From assembly GCA_029959365.1 (NCBI GenBank), contig JASCOA010000007.1, positions 1 through 51,553 on the forward strand: a stretch of 51,553 nucleotides of DNA, in the 5' to 3' direction. Positions 1 to 8,718 of this stretch are shown here, piece by piece. Below the pieces are notes generated by a model that saw only the letters and a program-made list of their open reading frames with translations, was not told the origin of the DNA and did no database searches. The DNA is from Microbacteriaceae bacterium PS02343 (GTDB lineage Bacteria > Actinomycetota > Actinomycetes > Actinomycetales > Microbacteriaceae). The stretch's first letter is position 1. The number at the start of each line of letters is the position of its first letter. The position numbers were made by a program, and so were the translations under genes.

Positions 1-88
1 GACGACTACCGTCCGCTCGTGGAGCAGTGGATCGGCGAGAACCGGGAGTTCGTCGACGGCCTGACCGCCTGATCGACTTCGCGGCGAG
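1..88 (+). repeat. Duplicated 3' end of the betaine-binding protein gene (assembly chimera)
   Basis: These 88 bases are identical to 11358-11445. They encode the last 23 codons and TGA stop (1-72) of the betaine-binding lipoprotein annotated at 10533-11429, plus 16 bases downstream. Identity stops exactly where the intact copy enters its terminator hairpin; here the sequence becomes a G run instead. That is what a read failing at a hairpin and ending in poly-G would give, so I read this as an assembly artefact, not a gene duplication. It should not be counted as a gene. Confidence 0.85.
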
Positions 89-210
<122 letters not shown>

Positions 211-236
211 CGAACTCGATCGGTCGGAACCGCGAC

Positions 237-530
237 TCAGCCGCGGAAGGTGCCGGAGATCGCGTTCTCCGAGTCCTCGTAGCTCAGCGAGGCCTGGTTC
301 AGCAGGTCGCTGATGCCGGCGAGGGACTCCTTGAGCTGGATGGCAGCGGTGTCCCACTGGCCGTAGAGCTCGTTGAAGCTCTGCGAGGCGGAGCCGCCCC
401 AGTCGCCGCTGACCAGACCGTCGACGAGCGACTTGAGGTTCTGCAGCTGCGACTCGATCGACTGCGCGCCGGACGAGAGCTGTCCGGCGACACCGGCGAG
501 CGATTCGGAAGTAACGCGGATCTCGGCCAT
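237..530 (-). CDS. WXG100 family type VII secretion protein (EsxA-like)
   Basis: 97-residue protein, the standard size of the ESAT-6/WXG100 family: small helical-hairpin proteins exported as dimers by type VII secretion systems. The WxG turn is visible as W44-G-G46 between two amphipathic helical halves, and there is no signal peptide, as expected. The ATG is preceded by TGGAGGA about 5 nt upstream. It lies downstream of the FHA protein and EssC-like ATPase on the same strand, so it is the likely substrate of that ATPase. The 118-bp gap upstream carries its own candidate promoter and an 18-bp palindrome. The far C-terminus (SGTFRG) has no clear YxxxD/E export motif, but Y82-E-D-S-E could serve. 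Confidence 0.93.
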   Translation of the reverse strand: MAEIRVTSESLAGVAGQLSSGAQSIESQLQNLKSLVDGLVSGDWGGSASQSFNELYGQWDTAAIQLKESLAGISDLLNQASLSYEDSENAISGTFRG

Positions 531-584
531 TTTTCCTCCAGGGAGAGTGGGTGATCGTCGACACCCCTCGCGCCGACAAGCATG

Positions 585-631
585 ACCTTACTGAAGGGGA
601 GGACCCGGGTGGAATGGGGAGCGCTCCCCAT
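585..631 (-). promoter_or_regulatory. Candidate WXG100 promoter and 18-bp palindrome
   Basis: On the minus strand TAAGGT (590-585) is a plausible -10 element with a leader of about 50 nt to the WXG100 start; the -35 region (about 613-608, TCCACC) is weak. Immediately upstream is the perfect palindrome ATGGGGAGCGCTCCCCAT (614-631). It could be the FHA gene's terminator stem or a dyad operator controlling the WXG100 gene separately. Confidence 0.4.
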
Positions 632-648
632 GGGCCGCGCTCGCAGGA

Positions 649-1272
649 TCAGGCGAAGGCGAGGTCGATCGAGACCTCGCCGATCCAGATCCGGTCGCCG
701 GGATGCACGGTCGTCGGACGCCCCTCGCGGAGCGGCATCCGCACGCCGTTGCGCTCCAGCTCCGAGCCGTTGCCGGAACCCGCGTCGGCGACCGTGACGC
801 CACGAGCGTCGACCTCGACGGTCAGATGCACGCGCGAGACCGAACGGGTGTCGTCGTGCACCTCGATGGCCTGCGCGCCCTCGTTCTGCGCACTGGAGTG
901 CGGTTGGCGCCCGACGATCGCACGTCCGGCGACCACGACGCGCTCGCCGGTGCTGAAGGCGAGCTGCACGCTGCTCGGCGGCGTCCCTCCGCCCGCGACC
1001 GGCGGCGTCGGCGGGGCGACGGCGGCAGGCTCGGCCGGACGCGCCGTGCTGGCGGGCTGCCAGACGGGGGGCAGTGGCACAGCCGGACCCGCCGGCTCGG
1101 GCCGCGTCGTCTGCGCGGCCGGCGCTGCGGTCCGCTGCGGCGCCACGGGGGGCGGCGCGGCGAACCCCGGGGGCACCGGCGGCGTCGCGCCTTGGACGAG
1201 CTGGCCGCACTCGAAGCAGAACATCGAGTTCGGCCGCAGCTCGGCGTCGCAGTACGCACAGCGTGCGGACAT
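649..1272 (-). CDS. Zinc-ribbon and FHA-domain protein, type VII secretion locus
   Basis: 207 residues. The N-terminus has a zinc ribbon, CxxC (5-8) and CxxC (19-22), followed by a proline/alanine-rich linker (about 30-110) and a C-terminal FHA domain (about 115-205) with the typical G-R (VGRQ), S-R-x-H (SVSRVHL) and S-G-N-G phosphothreonine-binding motifs. FHA proteins bind phosphothreonine peptides, often from Ser/Thr kinases. Start: an in-frame GTG lies five codons upstream, but the ATG at 1272 has GAGGAG about 6 nt upstream and gives MSARCAYC. It lies between the EssC-like ATPase and the WXG100 gene, which suggests a regulatory or scaffold role in the secretion system. Confidence 0.85.
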   Translation of the reverse strand: MSARCAYCDAELRPNSMFCFECGQLVQGATPPVPPGFAAPPPVAPQRTAAPAAQTTRPEPAGPAVPLPPVWQPASTARPAEPAAVAPPTPPVAGGGTPPSSVQLAFSTGERVVVAGRAIVGRQPHSSAQNEGAQAIEVHDDTRSVSRVHLTVEVDARGVTVADAGSGNGSELERNGVRMPLREGRPTTVHPGDRIWIGEVSIDLAFA

Positions 1273-1381
1273 CCCACCACTCCTCACAGGCCGCCGCGAA
1301 CGGGGCCAGGTTGTTCGAAAAGTCTATTCGGGCTGCGCGGTCAGCGAGCCCGTCGCCGTCGGGTACCGCTGCCCCTCGCGC

Positions 1382-4300
1382 TCACTGGCGCACATCCGGT
1401 ACGCGCACAGCCTGCCAGGCGCCGTCGCGGTGGAGCACTGCTCCGCCCGGGGTCTGAGCGCCGAGCATGTAGCGCGGGATCTGCGTGCCGAAGAGCGTCG
1501 TGCCCGCCATCGCGTTGAGCGGCGAGAGCACCAGGCCGAGGCGGGCCTTGCGCGCGACCGGGAGCGCACCGCCGAACATGCTCGAAGCCGCCTCGGTGTC
1601 GACAGCCACGCAGAAGCTGGCGCCCGCGGAGATCCCGCTGAGCGCCTGCTCGATCGGCGCGCCCTTGAGCTGCTCGGCGTCGTCCACGATCACCACGACG
1701 CGACCGGATCGGCCCGCGGCGACCGCGTCGAGCGTCGCGAGCAGCGCCGCCGGGTCGGTCTGCGGATCGGAGACCACGGTGATGTCGTGGCCGGCCGCGA
1801 CCTGCGTGAGCACTGATTCCTTCGGCGCGACGACGAGCACCGGATGCTCCGCCCAGGCCAGCTGGTGTGCGACGGCCGCGAGCGCACTCGATCGCCCGGT
1901 ACCGCGCGCTCCGGCGACGACGAAGCCCTGCTCGCCGCTCCAGTCGACGGTGACGCGCGAGAGCTCGTCGCCGCCCACGCCGACGGTCGGCACCGGAGCG
2001 GTGCAACCGGCCGCCAGCGGCAGACGGTAGGCGGAGGAGAGCGCGATGTAGGCGGGCAGCGGGTCGACCCGGAACGGGCGGGGCAGCTCGGCGAGCTCGG
2101 CGAAGGAGTCGAAGTGGTCGCGCACGTGCTCGACGATGGCGCGGAACGCGGCCGTCTGCGCCTCGCCGCTCGTCTCGCGGCTGATGACGGCGAGCTGCAC
2201 CTCGGCGCCCTGGGCGCCGACGAGCGTGCGGCCCGGGGGGAGATCGCCCGGGATGTCGCGGATCATGATGCCGGCGGCGCGGTAGTCGTTCACATCGCGC
2301 ATCGGCAGGACGTACTGCGTGTCGATGAAGCTCGACACCTTGTCGCCGCTGATCGCCCGGTCCCCCGTCATCAGCACCCGGATGCCGACGGCCGGACCCT
2401 CGCGCAGCACGCGCATGAGCTGATCGCGGAAGGCGATGAGCTGGTCGGGGTTGAGGCTGGAGGCCAGCCGCTCCCATCCGTCGATCGCCACGATCGCGTA
2501 CGGCAGGGCATCCGCAGGCGTCGCGAGGCGGCGCTGCTCGGAGATGCTGCCGACCCCCGCCTGCGAGAGCACGCTCTGGCGCCGGCTGAGCTCCTCGAGG
2601 AGGCGGCCGATGAGGCGCGGGAAGCGCTCCTGGTCGAGCGGGGTGACGACCGCGCCGCAGTGCGGGGCGTCGGCGAGCGGGAGCAGCGCGCCGTTGCCGT
2701 AGTCGGCGATGTAGAGGTGCAGGTCCGCGGGCGAGAAGCGCTGCACGACCTGTGCCAGCACCGTGCGCAGCGCCGTGGTGCGACCGGAGAGCGCGCCGCC
2801 CATGAACAGCAGATGCGAGTCGGCGACGACGTTCCAGAGCCGCGTTCGCTGCTTCTGCTCGGTCGGCACGTCCTCGAGGCCGAGCACGATCGCATCCGCG
2901 GGCAGCTCGTCGTTCACGAAGCGGTCGAGCGTCAGCAGCGTCGGCAGCGGGAGGAGCCACGGCGAGGGGTTGCGCTCGATGCCGAGCGAGTGGGTCGTCG
3001 CCGAGACGAGGTTGACGAGCGCGCGCAGGTCGGTGTCGTCGTGATCGGTGCGCGTCGTCTGCGCCTGCTTGGCCGGGAAGCGCGCGGCGAAGCCGAGCCC
3101 GCTCCACTCGATGGGGGCCTTGGCCGGCAGCACGCGGGTGACACGCTGCGCCCCTTGGCGCAGGCCCGCGACGCGAGCGGTCTGGAAGGGCACCGGATCG
3201 GCGCTCTGCCCGGCCCGGACGAAGCCGCGGCCCGGCGTACCGGGGCTGATGAGCGCCGCCTCGGCCGAGCCGAGCACGTCGGTGGAGTCGGCGCGGTCGG
3301 TGACGCGGAGCGCGACGCGCAGGTTGATGTTCGACTGCATCTCGGGCGTGACCACGCCCGAGGGCCGCTGGGTCGCGAGCACGAGGTTGACGCCGAGGGA
3401 GCGGCCGACGCGCGCGATGCGCACGAGGCCGGTGATGAACTCGGGCAGCTCGGTCTTGAGCTCGGCGAACTCGTCGATGACGATCATCAGACGGGCGAGA
3501 CCGAGGCGGCCGGCGGCCTCCGGGTCCTTCGCCCAAGCGGAGTCGATGTCCTTCGCCCCGAGCTCGCGCAGCACGCGCTCGCGGCGCTTGAGCTCCGCGT
3601 CGAGCGAGGCGAGCGCGCGCTCCGTCTCACGGGCGTCGAGGTTGGTGACCATGCCGACCGTGTGCGGCAGGCGCTCGCAGTCGGCGAAGGCGGAGCCGCC
3701 CTTGTAGTCGACGAGCACGAAGTTGAGCGCATCGGGCCGGTTGGCGAGGGCCAGCGAGACCACGAGGGTCTGCAGGAACTCCGACTTGCCCGATCCCGTG
3801 GTGCCCGCGACGAGCGCGTGCGGTCCGTCGGCGGCGAGATCGAAGGCGAACTCGCCGTCGGCGTTCGCGCCCACCACCACGAAGGTGCGACGCGGCGAGG
3901 CCGCCCAGCGCCGAGCCAGCACCTCGGGGTCGTCGAGGTCGATGCCGAGCAGGTCGACGAAGCGCACGCTGCCGGGGAGCAGGCCTTCGTCGCCCACCCC
4001 GCTGACGTGCTCGATCGAGCACAGCCGTCGAGCGATCTGCTCCGCGGCGGGCAGTGAGATCCCGTCGACCAGCACGCTGGCGTAGTAGTCGCTCATCGAC
4101 TCGACGCGGGCCAGGGAGCGGTCCGCGCCGTCGAGCGCGACCACCGTCGTCGCCTCCTCGGGCAGTCGCGAGCGGTCGACGTCGATGGCGATGAGATGGA
4201 TGCCGAACTTCGATCCCTTGTCGAGCAGCGGCACCATGCCCGGCAGCGTGCGGTAGCGCCGTGCACCGTCGACGATCACGACGATGTCCTCGGCGAAGGA

Positions 4301-5719
4301 GCCTCCGCGGTCGCCGGTGGCGCGGATGCGCGTGCTCAGCAGCCCGGTCAGCTCGCGCAACCGCTCGCGCCGGGTGTCGTCGGTGTTGCCGATCATGGTG
4401 ATCGCACCGTCCCCGCCGCTCGTGTGCGGCAGCCAGGAGAGCCAGGACCACTGCTGACGATCGTCCTCGTCGCAGAGCACCACCACCCGCAGATCGCGCG
4501 GCGAGCGCAGCGTCACGAGGGAGGCGAGCATCGCGCGCACCGTGCTGCGGGCGGCCTCGATCTCCCCGGCGACGCCGACGACGCCCCGCGCCAGATCGGC
4601 GGCGACCGGCGCCGGGGCGACGCCGACGCGTCGCGAGCCCCGCTCCTTGGAGGAACCGCCCTCGTACCGCACGTCGAGCGGTACCTCGGCGAGGCCGATG
4701 CGCGCCTGCAGCGCGTCGTCGTCGCCCTTGCGGCGCTCCCAGAGCCGCGAGAGCGGCGCCGTCGCGATATCGCGCACGACCACGGGGTCGGGATGCCGGT
4801 ACCAGCCGTCGAGCCGCTGCTCGCGCACCAGGGAGGCCACGCGCTTCGCTCCGGCCTTCACGTCCTCGGCCCACTGCGCCTGCGTGCGCTCGCCCTTGCG
4901 CTTGGCGAGCTTGGAGTTGGTGAGGAAGGAGCCGATCACCATGATCGGCGACGCCGCAGCCATGAGCAGCATGACGGGACGCTGGAACAGCACCGCCATC
5001 GTGACGCCGAGGACGACGGGGATGACCGCGGAGAGCCATGGCAGCGGCGAGCGGTCCTGCTCCTCGGGGCGATCGCCGGGCAGCGCCAGCACCGGCTGCG
5101 GTCGTGCGGGCGCGATGCGCGAGGGACGGTTGAAGCCGCGCATGCCGACGCGATCGGGCGAGAGGTCCGCATCCGATCCCGGCTGGACGCCCAGGCGCAG
5201 CACGACGCTGCCGAGCTGGACGACGTCGGCCGGCACGATACGACGGCTCCCGTCGATCGGCTCGCCGTTGACGAGGATCGGATGGGCGGGGTCGACCACC
5301 GTGATCTCGGCCGCGAGCGGGGCCGGCCGTCCGTCATCGCCATGGGTCGCCTGCAGCACCAGCGTGGCGTGGTGCGGGGCGAGGTACGGATCGACCACGG
5401 GCAGCTCGATGCCGCCACCGCTGCCGATGCGCAGCGCCTCGTTCGCGCGCAGCGGCACGGACTCGCCGGCGAAGGGGCCGCCCACCACCTCGAGCCGGGG
5501 CGTGCCCGGGACGATGGACGAGGCCTGCTCGGCCGGCAGGGCGGTGCCGTTGAGGATGCCCGCGGCCGCGACCGGCGTCGCCGGATCGGTCGCCGGGGCG
5601 ACGCTCCAGGGCTCGACGTCGAGCGACTCGGCGATCTCGCCGACCGTGGTGACGTCGTCGGCGCGGAGGATCCAGGATCGGTCGCCGTCCGCGGTGCCGA
5701 GGGTCAATCGCAACGTCAT
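1382..5719 (-). CDS. EssC/EccC-type FtsK/SpoIIIE ATPase of a type VII secretion system
   Basis: 1445 residues. This is the membrane motor that drives WXG100 export. Order: an N-terminal FHA-like region (about 1-185), two adjacent membrane segments (about 228-265), then tandem FtsK/SpoIIIE ATPase domains. The first has an intact Walker A (GTTGSGKSEF, about 640) and Walker B (LMIVIDEFAE, about 745). The second and third P-loops are GGALSGRTTA (about 975) and GARGTGRSSA (about 1270, with VVVIVDDAEQ downstream). Having R instead of K in both later loops suggests they are degenerate, as is common in this family. The single-chain FHA plus 2TM plus three-ATPase layout resembles firmicute EssC more than split mycobacterial EccCa/EccCb. 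The ATG at 5719 has GGAAGG upstream; an open frame extends further 5' but is coding-unlike. Confidence 0.92.
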   Translation of the reverse strand: MTLRLTLGTADGDRSWILRADDVTTVGEIAESLDVEPWSVAPATDPATPVAAAGILNGTALPAEQASSIVPGTPRLEVVGGPFAGESVPLRANEALRIGSGGGIELPVVDPYLAPHHATLVLQATHGDDGRPAPLAAEITVVDPAHPILVNGEPIDGSRRIVPADVVQLGSVVLRLGVQPGSDADLSPDRVGMRGFNRPSRIAPARPQPVLALPGDRPEEQDRSPLPWLSAVIPVVLGVTMAVLFQRPVMLLMAAASPIMVIGSFLTNSKLAKRKGERTQAQWAEDVKAGAKRVASLVREQRLDGWYRHPDPVVVRDIATAPLSRLWERRKGDDDALQARIGLAEVPLDVRYEGGSSKERGSRRVGVAPAPVAADLARGVVGVAGEIEAARSTVRAMLASLVTLRSPRDLRVVVLCDEDDRQQWSWLSWLPHTSGGDGAITMIGNTDDTRRERLRELTGLLSTRIRATGDRGGSFAEDIVVIVDGARRYRTLPGMVPLLDKGSKFGIHLIAIDVDRSRLPEEATTVVALDGADRSLARVESMSDYYASVLVDGISLPAAEQIARRLCSIEHVSGVGDEGLLPGSVRFVDLLGIDLDDPEVLARRWAASPRRTFVVVGANADGEFAFDLAADGPHALVAGTTGSGKSEFLQTLVVSLALANRPDALNFVLVDYKGGSAFADCERLPHTVGMVTNLDARETERALASLDAELKRRERVLRELGAKDIDSAWAKDPEAAGRLGLARLMIVIDEFAELKTELPEFITGLVRIARVGRSLGVNLVLATQRPSGVVTPEMQSNINLRVALRVTDRADSTDVLGSAEAALISPGTPGRGFVRAGQSADPVPFQTARVAGLRQGAQRVTRVLPAKAPIEWSGLGFAARFPAKQAQTTRTDHDDTDLRALVNLVSATTHSLGIERNPSPWLLPLPTLLTLDRFVNDELPADAIVLGLEDVPTEQKQRTRLWNVVADSHLLFMGGALSGRTTALRTVLAQVVQRFSPADLHLYIADYGNGALLPLADAPHCGAVVTPLDQERFPRLIGRLLEELSRRQSVLSQAGVGSISEQRRLATPADALPYAIVAIDGWERLASSLNPDQLIAFRDQLMRVLREGPAVGIRVLMTGDRAISGDKVSSFIDTQYVLPMRDVNDYRAAGIMIRDIPGDLPPGRTLVGAQGAEVQLAVISRETSGEAQTAAFRAIVEHVRDHFDSFAELAELPRPFRVDPLPAYIALSSAYRLPLAAGCTAPVPTVGVGGDELSRVTVDWSGEQGFVVAGARGTGRSSALAAVAHQLAWAEHPVLVVAPKESVLTQVAAGHDITVVSDPQTDPAALLATLDAVAAGRSGRVVVIVDDAEQLKGAPIEQALSGISAGASFCVAVDTEAASSMFGGALPVARKARLGLVLSPLNAMAGTTLFGTQIPRYMLGAQTPGGAVLHRDGAWQAVRVPDVRQ

Positions 5720-5741
5720 CGGTTCTGCCTTCCGGGCGGGG

Positions 5742-6836
5742 TCACGCGCCGAGCCGGTCGAGGAGGCGCAGGAACGGCGTGAGCACGCCGGTCCCCTCCT
5801 CGGCGGTCTCGTCGGTCGGGATGGTCGCGGGGACGATGGCGGCGATCTCGTCGCCGCCGATGGCCCCCGCGGGAACGGGAGCATCGAGCTCCGATCCGGC
5901 GCTCGAGCCGGGCCGGACGAGGGTCACGCTGCCGGTGCTCTGATCGCCGTTCGCGTCGACGACGTGGAACGAGAACTGGTCGACGTCGCCCGTGGAGCCG
6001 GAGACGGTCGCGACACCGCCGGGGCTGCACGACACGGAGCCGGCCGCGGCGGCACCGCAGCCGATGATGCGGGGCGCCTCGGCGTCGATGTACTCGGTCA
6101 GATCGAGTTCGGTGACTCCGCCGTCGGTCATCGGCGCCAGGACGTGCAGCGCACCCGCGCGCTCGGCCGTCGAGGTCACGAGGCGCAGCTGCAGCACCGT
6201 GGCAGGGCTCCACTGACCGGTGTCGTCGCCGACCTGGACCGAGAGCTCGACGTCACCGGTGTAGCCGGCCGCCGCGGCGAGCACCAGGTGCGTCGAGGTC
6301 ACCTCGAGCTCGCCCGCCTCGCTCGGCGAGACGGTGCCGGCGCGCACCCGGGGGCCGCCGGTCTCGTCGCAGTCGGTGCAGACGACGCCGAGATCGCTGA
6401 GCGGGACGAGGATCCGCCCGCCGGCGGGCACCGGGTACCCGTAGGAGGACTCGGCGAACGACGGGGCCTCCGGCGGCTCGAGCGTGACGAGGTAGTCGAC
6501 GGCGAGCGAGACGGTGCCGTTCGACTGCGCGACCGGCACACGGACCATGCCCGCCTCCGGGTCGTACTCCGGCGCGGAGAAGACGAGCTGCTCGACGGTG
6601 CAACCGGTCGCGAGCGGCGTGGCGGCCAGCACCGCGGCGCAGTCGTCGAAGCGCCAGCCCTCGGCGGGAGTCACCTGGATCTCGCCGCGGTACGGGATCG
6701 CGACGCTGTTGCCCGCCTCGACCGCGGCCTCCTGCGCCTGCGCGGCAGCCGGGCTCGCGGCTCCGCCGAGCAGCAGCGCGATCAGCGCGACGGGTGCGAT
6801 CGCTCCGAGGGCGCGACCACGGCGTTGCACCACCAT
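5742..6836 (-). CDS. Secreted Ig-like/repeat-domain protein of the type VII locus
   Basis: 364 residues. A signal peptide is clear: basic start, hydrophobic stretch about 12-28, then an AAAQA-type cleavage region near residue 32. The mature part is beta-rich, with repeated Ig/cadherin-like segments (for example ITVT/ELEVTST, DVDQFSFHVVDANGD) and several cysteine pairs (VCTDCDE, about 190; CGAA...SC, about 265). No C-terminal anchor is obvious. Start chosen at the ATG with GGGGGAGG about 9 nt upstream. It is the first gene of the minus-strand secretion operon, 22 bp before the ATPase. I do not recognise a named family; a surface-exposed or channel-associated role is inferred from position only. 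Confidence 0.75.
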   Translation of the reverse strand: MVVQRRGRALGAIAPVALIALLLGGAASPAAAQAQEAAVEAGNSVAIPYRGEIQVTPAEGWRFDDCAAVLAATPLATGCTVEQLVFSAPEYDPEAGMVRVPVAQSNGTVSLAVDYLVTLEPPEAPSFAESSYGYPVPAGGRILVPLSDLGVVCTDCDETGGPRVRAGTVSPSEAGELEVTSTHLVLAAAAGYTGDVELSVQVGDDTGQWSPATVLQLRLVTSTAERAGALHVLAPMTDGGVTELDLTEYIDAEAPRIIGCGAAAAGSVSCSPGGVATVSGSTGDVDQFSFHVVDANGDQSTGSVTLVRPGSSAGSELDAPVPAGAIGGDEIAAIVPATIPTDETAEEGTGVLTPFLRLLDRLGA

Positions 6837-6934
6837 GCAGCGTCCTCCCCCGTCACGTCGCCTCGGATCGTGTGTTAGACAATACCCACCAGCCGCGCCG
6901 ACCGACGCGCGACTCGAGTCAGCAGGGGACGCTC
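6837..6934. promoter_or_regulatory. Divergent promoter region of the type VII locus
   Basis: 98 bp between divergent genes. An AT-rich island, TGTGTTAGACAATAC (6871-6885), stands out in very GC-rich sequence and offers -10-like hexamers on both strands (TATTGT on minus; TTAGAC/CAATAC on plus). It probably drives both the minus-strand secretion operon and the plus-strand membrane-protein genes. Confidence 0.45.
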
Positions 6935-7534
6935 GTGACCGACGTGAACCGCGCGCCCGTCGCGGCGCCCGCATCCGCCGCTCCCGATCATCGTCGACTG
7001 CTCGGCCGCGACCCGGGTCAGACCGAGCTCGTCACGACCGGCACCGCCGTCACGGCGAAGCGCCCGATCGCCGCGACCGAGAGCGTGATCCCCGAGCTCG
7101 ACGAGACGGTCGCCAAGCCGCGACCCTTGTGGAAGCACCCGGCGTTCATCGTCTCCATCGCGTTGACCCTCGCCGCGCTCATCGCGGCCGGCGTCTTCCT
7201 GGTGCTCTGGCTGCTCTCCGACGGACCGGCGCGCATCGACGGCGTCGAGCTCGAGGTCGGCGAGGGCAATGCCCACCTGACCTGGACCGGCACCGATGAG
7301 GCGGTGGACCTCTACGTGGTGAACGGCGGCGACGTCATCGACATGTCCCAGCTCGTCCGCGGCGGCAGCGAGGCGTGGTTCCCCGTCGGGCTGCCGGTCG
7401 GCGGCGGCGGCTTCGACGACGGCTCGTGCTTCGTGGTGCGTCCGCACGCCAACGCCGACGCGGAGGTCAGCCTCGATGCGGCGGCGCTCGACGAGCAGGG
7501 CGCACGCAGCGCCTGCGTGGCCGACGCGCGATGA
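6935..7534 (+). CDS. Single-pass membrane protein, type VII locus neighbour
   Basis: 199 residues. A polar cytoplasmic N-terminus (1-70), one strong membrane segment (about 72-98, FIVSIALTLAALIAAGVF...), then an extracellular domain of about 100 residues with one cysteine pair (C169 and C194 approximately). The GTG start has AGGGGAC about 5 nt upstream; longer open frame 5' overlaps the divergent promoter and is unlikely. The stop overlaps the next start as ATGA, so the two are translationally coupled. Family not recognised. Its position head-to-head with the secretion genes suggests it belongs to the same machinery. Confidence 0.75.
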   Translation: MTDVNRAPVAAPASAAPDHRRLLGRDPGQTELVTTGTAVTAKRPIAATESVIPELDETVAKPRPLWKHPAFIVSIALTLAALIAAGVFLVLWLLSDGPARIDGVELEVGEGNAHLTWTGTDEAVDLYVVNGGDVIDMSQLVRGGSEAWFPVGLPVGGGGFDDGSCFVVRPHANADAEVSLDAAALDEQGARSACVADAR

Positions 7535-8301
7535 CGCTCCGCCCGAGGCCGCGCTCGCTGCGCCTCGCCGCCGGGTTCGCGGCGATCCTGGCACTCTCGG
7601 GCTGCAGCCGCGCCGCCGAGATCGAGCAGCCGCCCGCTCCGGCGGGCATCGACCTCGAAGCCGTCGACATCACGGACGAGGCGGCGAACGGCCTGTGGTT
7701 CGTCGACGGTGCGACCGCGCTGCAACGCGTGATCGATGCGGTCCGCGCCGCCGGAGGCGCGCGGATGAGCGGATGGATCGTCGAATCGGTGCCGGTCGAG
7801 GACGCAGCGCCGGTGCCGGGCCGCCGCATCGACCTCGCCGTGACCGGCACGCCCAGCGCCTACAGCGCGCAGCTGGCTGTGCAGGGCCAGGAGATCGAGC
7901 TCGTCGTCGTCGACGGCGCAGCCTTCCTCCGCGGGAACGCCGCCTACGCGCAGCGCATCGGCGACGAGCGTTTCGCGAGCGGCTTCGTCTGCCTGACGGC
8001 CGACGACGCGCTCGTCGCGGAGTGGAGCGCGCTCACCGACCCCGCCGAGCTTCTGGACGGCGCCCTCGGCTCGGCCGAGCTCGGCATCCACGCACCGGCC
8101 GAGGGGGCTCCGACGACCGAGCTGGTCATCGGAGCGGGGGGCGCTCCGGTCGGCGCGCTCACCGTCAGCGCCGTCTACGCGCCGCTGCCCTCCCGGCTCG
8201 TCATCGGCGATGTCAGCGGCAACGCCAGCATCGACTTCGCCGAGTGGGGCGAGACGGATGCGGTGAGCGCCCCGGAGGACGTCGTCGTCGACTGCGGCTG
8301 A
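7531..8301 (+). CDS. Putative lipoprotein, type VII locus neighbour
   Basis: 256 residues. An N-terminal lipoprotein signal: arginine-rich start, hydrophobic core and lipobox L-S-G-C25. The mature protein is acidic with mixed alpha/beta character and two distant cysteines (FVCLTAD, about 152; VVDCG at the C-terminus). It starts at the ATG inside the ATGA overlap with the upstream membrane protein, so both are made from one mRNA. No catalytic motif or known domain recognised. Expected location is the outer face of the cytoplasmic membrane. Confidence 0.78.
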   Translation: MTLRPRPRSLRLAAGFAAILALSGCSRAAEIEQPPAPAGIDLEAVDITDEAANGLWFVDGATALQRVIDAVRAAGGARMSGWIVESVPVEDAAPVPGRRIDLAVTGTPSAYSAQLAVQGQEIELVVVDGAAFLRGNAAYAQRIGDERFASGFVCLTADDALVAEWSALTDPAELLDGALGSAELGIHAPAEGAPTTELVIGAGGAPVGALTVSAVYAPLPSRLVIGDVSGNASIDFAEWGETDAVSAPEDVVVDCG

Positions 8302-8308
8302 GCCCGGC

Positions 8309-8638
8309 CTACCAGCCGGAGCAGTCGGCGCAGGTCTGGCCGAGCAGATTGACGCCGGTCGACTGGTCCGCGAACAGCTCCCACGCCTTCTTGGTGTCGC
8401 CGTCGCGCACCGCCTCCTCCATCGCGTCGAGGCTGCGATCGGCGGAGGCGATCCACTGCCGGTAGGATGCGTCGTCCACGCCCTCCGAGCCCTTCCAAGC
8501 GACAGCGCGCAGCTGCGCGATCAGCGGCAGCAGCTCCTCCGCCTTCGCGGTGTTGCCCTGCACCTCGATGAGCAGCGGCGTCATGGTGGACAGGATGGGC
8601 AGCAGCTCGGCGCAGCGCTCCTCGCGCACATCGGTCAT
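8309..8638 (-). CDS. Hypothetical helical protein with C-terminal CxxC
   Basis: 109 residues, predicted almost wholly helical, with no signal peptide or membrane segment. The C-terminus ends in C-A-D-C-S-G-W. The helical layout with a terminal CxxC recalls the cytochrome c-prime fold, but the heme-binding histidine after the CxxC is absent and there is no export signal, so I do not call it a cytochrome. Start: ATG with GGGGGA about 5 nt upstream. It is convergent with the lipoprotein gene (7 bp between stops), and its start faces the plus-strand membrane gene at 8719. Confidence 0.7.
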   Translation of the reverse strand: MTDVREERCAELLPILSTMTPLLIEVQGNTAKAEELLPLIAQLRAVAWKGSEGVDDASYRQWIASADRSLDAMEEAVRDGDTKKAWELFADQSTGVNLLGQTCADCSGW

Positions 8639-8718
8639 GGTTCCCCCGGGTTCGGATGCGGATCGGATCGGGGCGAGTCTACTCGCGGCGCCGGCCCTCG
8701 AACGGGCAGGATGGGCGG

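Noticed and set aside
1844-4057. 737-codon open frame on the plus strand
   Set aside because: It is the antisense of the EssC-like ATPase; its protein is an R/E/H/A-rich shadow without domains, produced by the GC-biased third codon positions.
8309-8638. Cytochrome c-prime annotation
   Set aside because: CxxC is not followed by histidine and there is no export signal.
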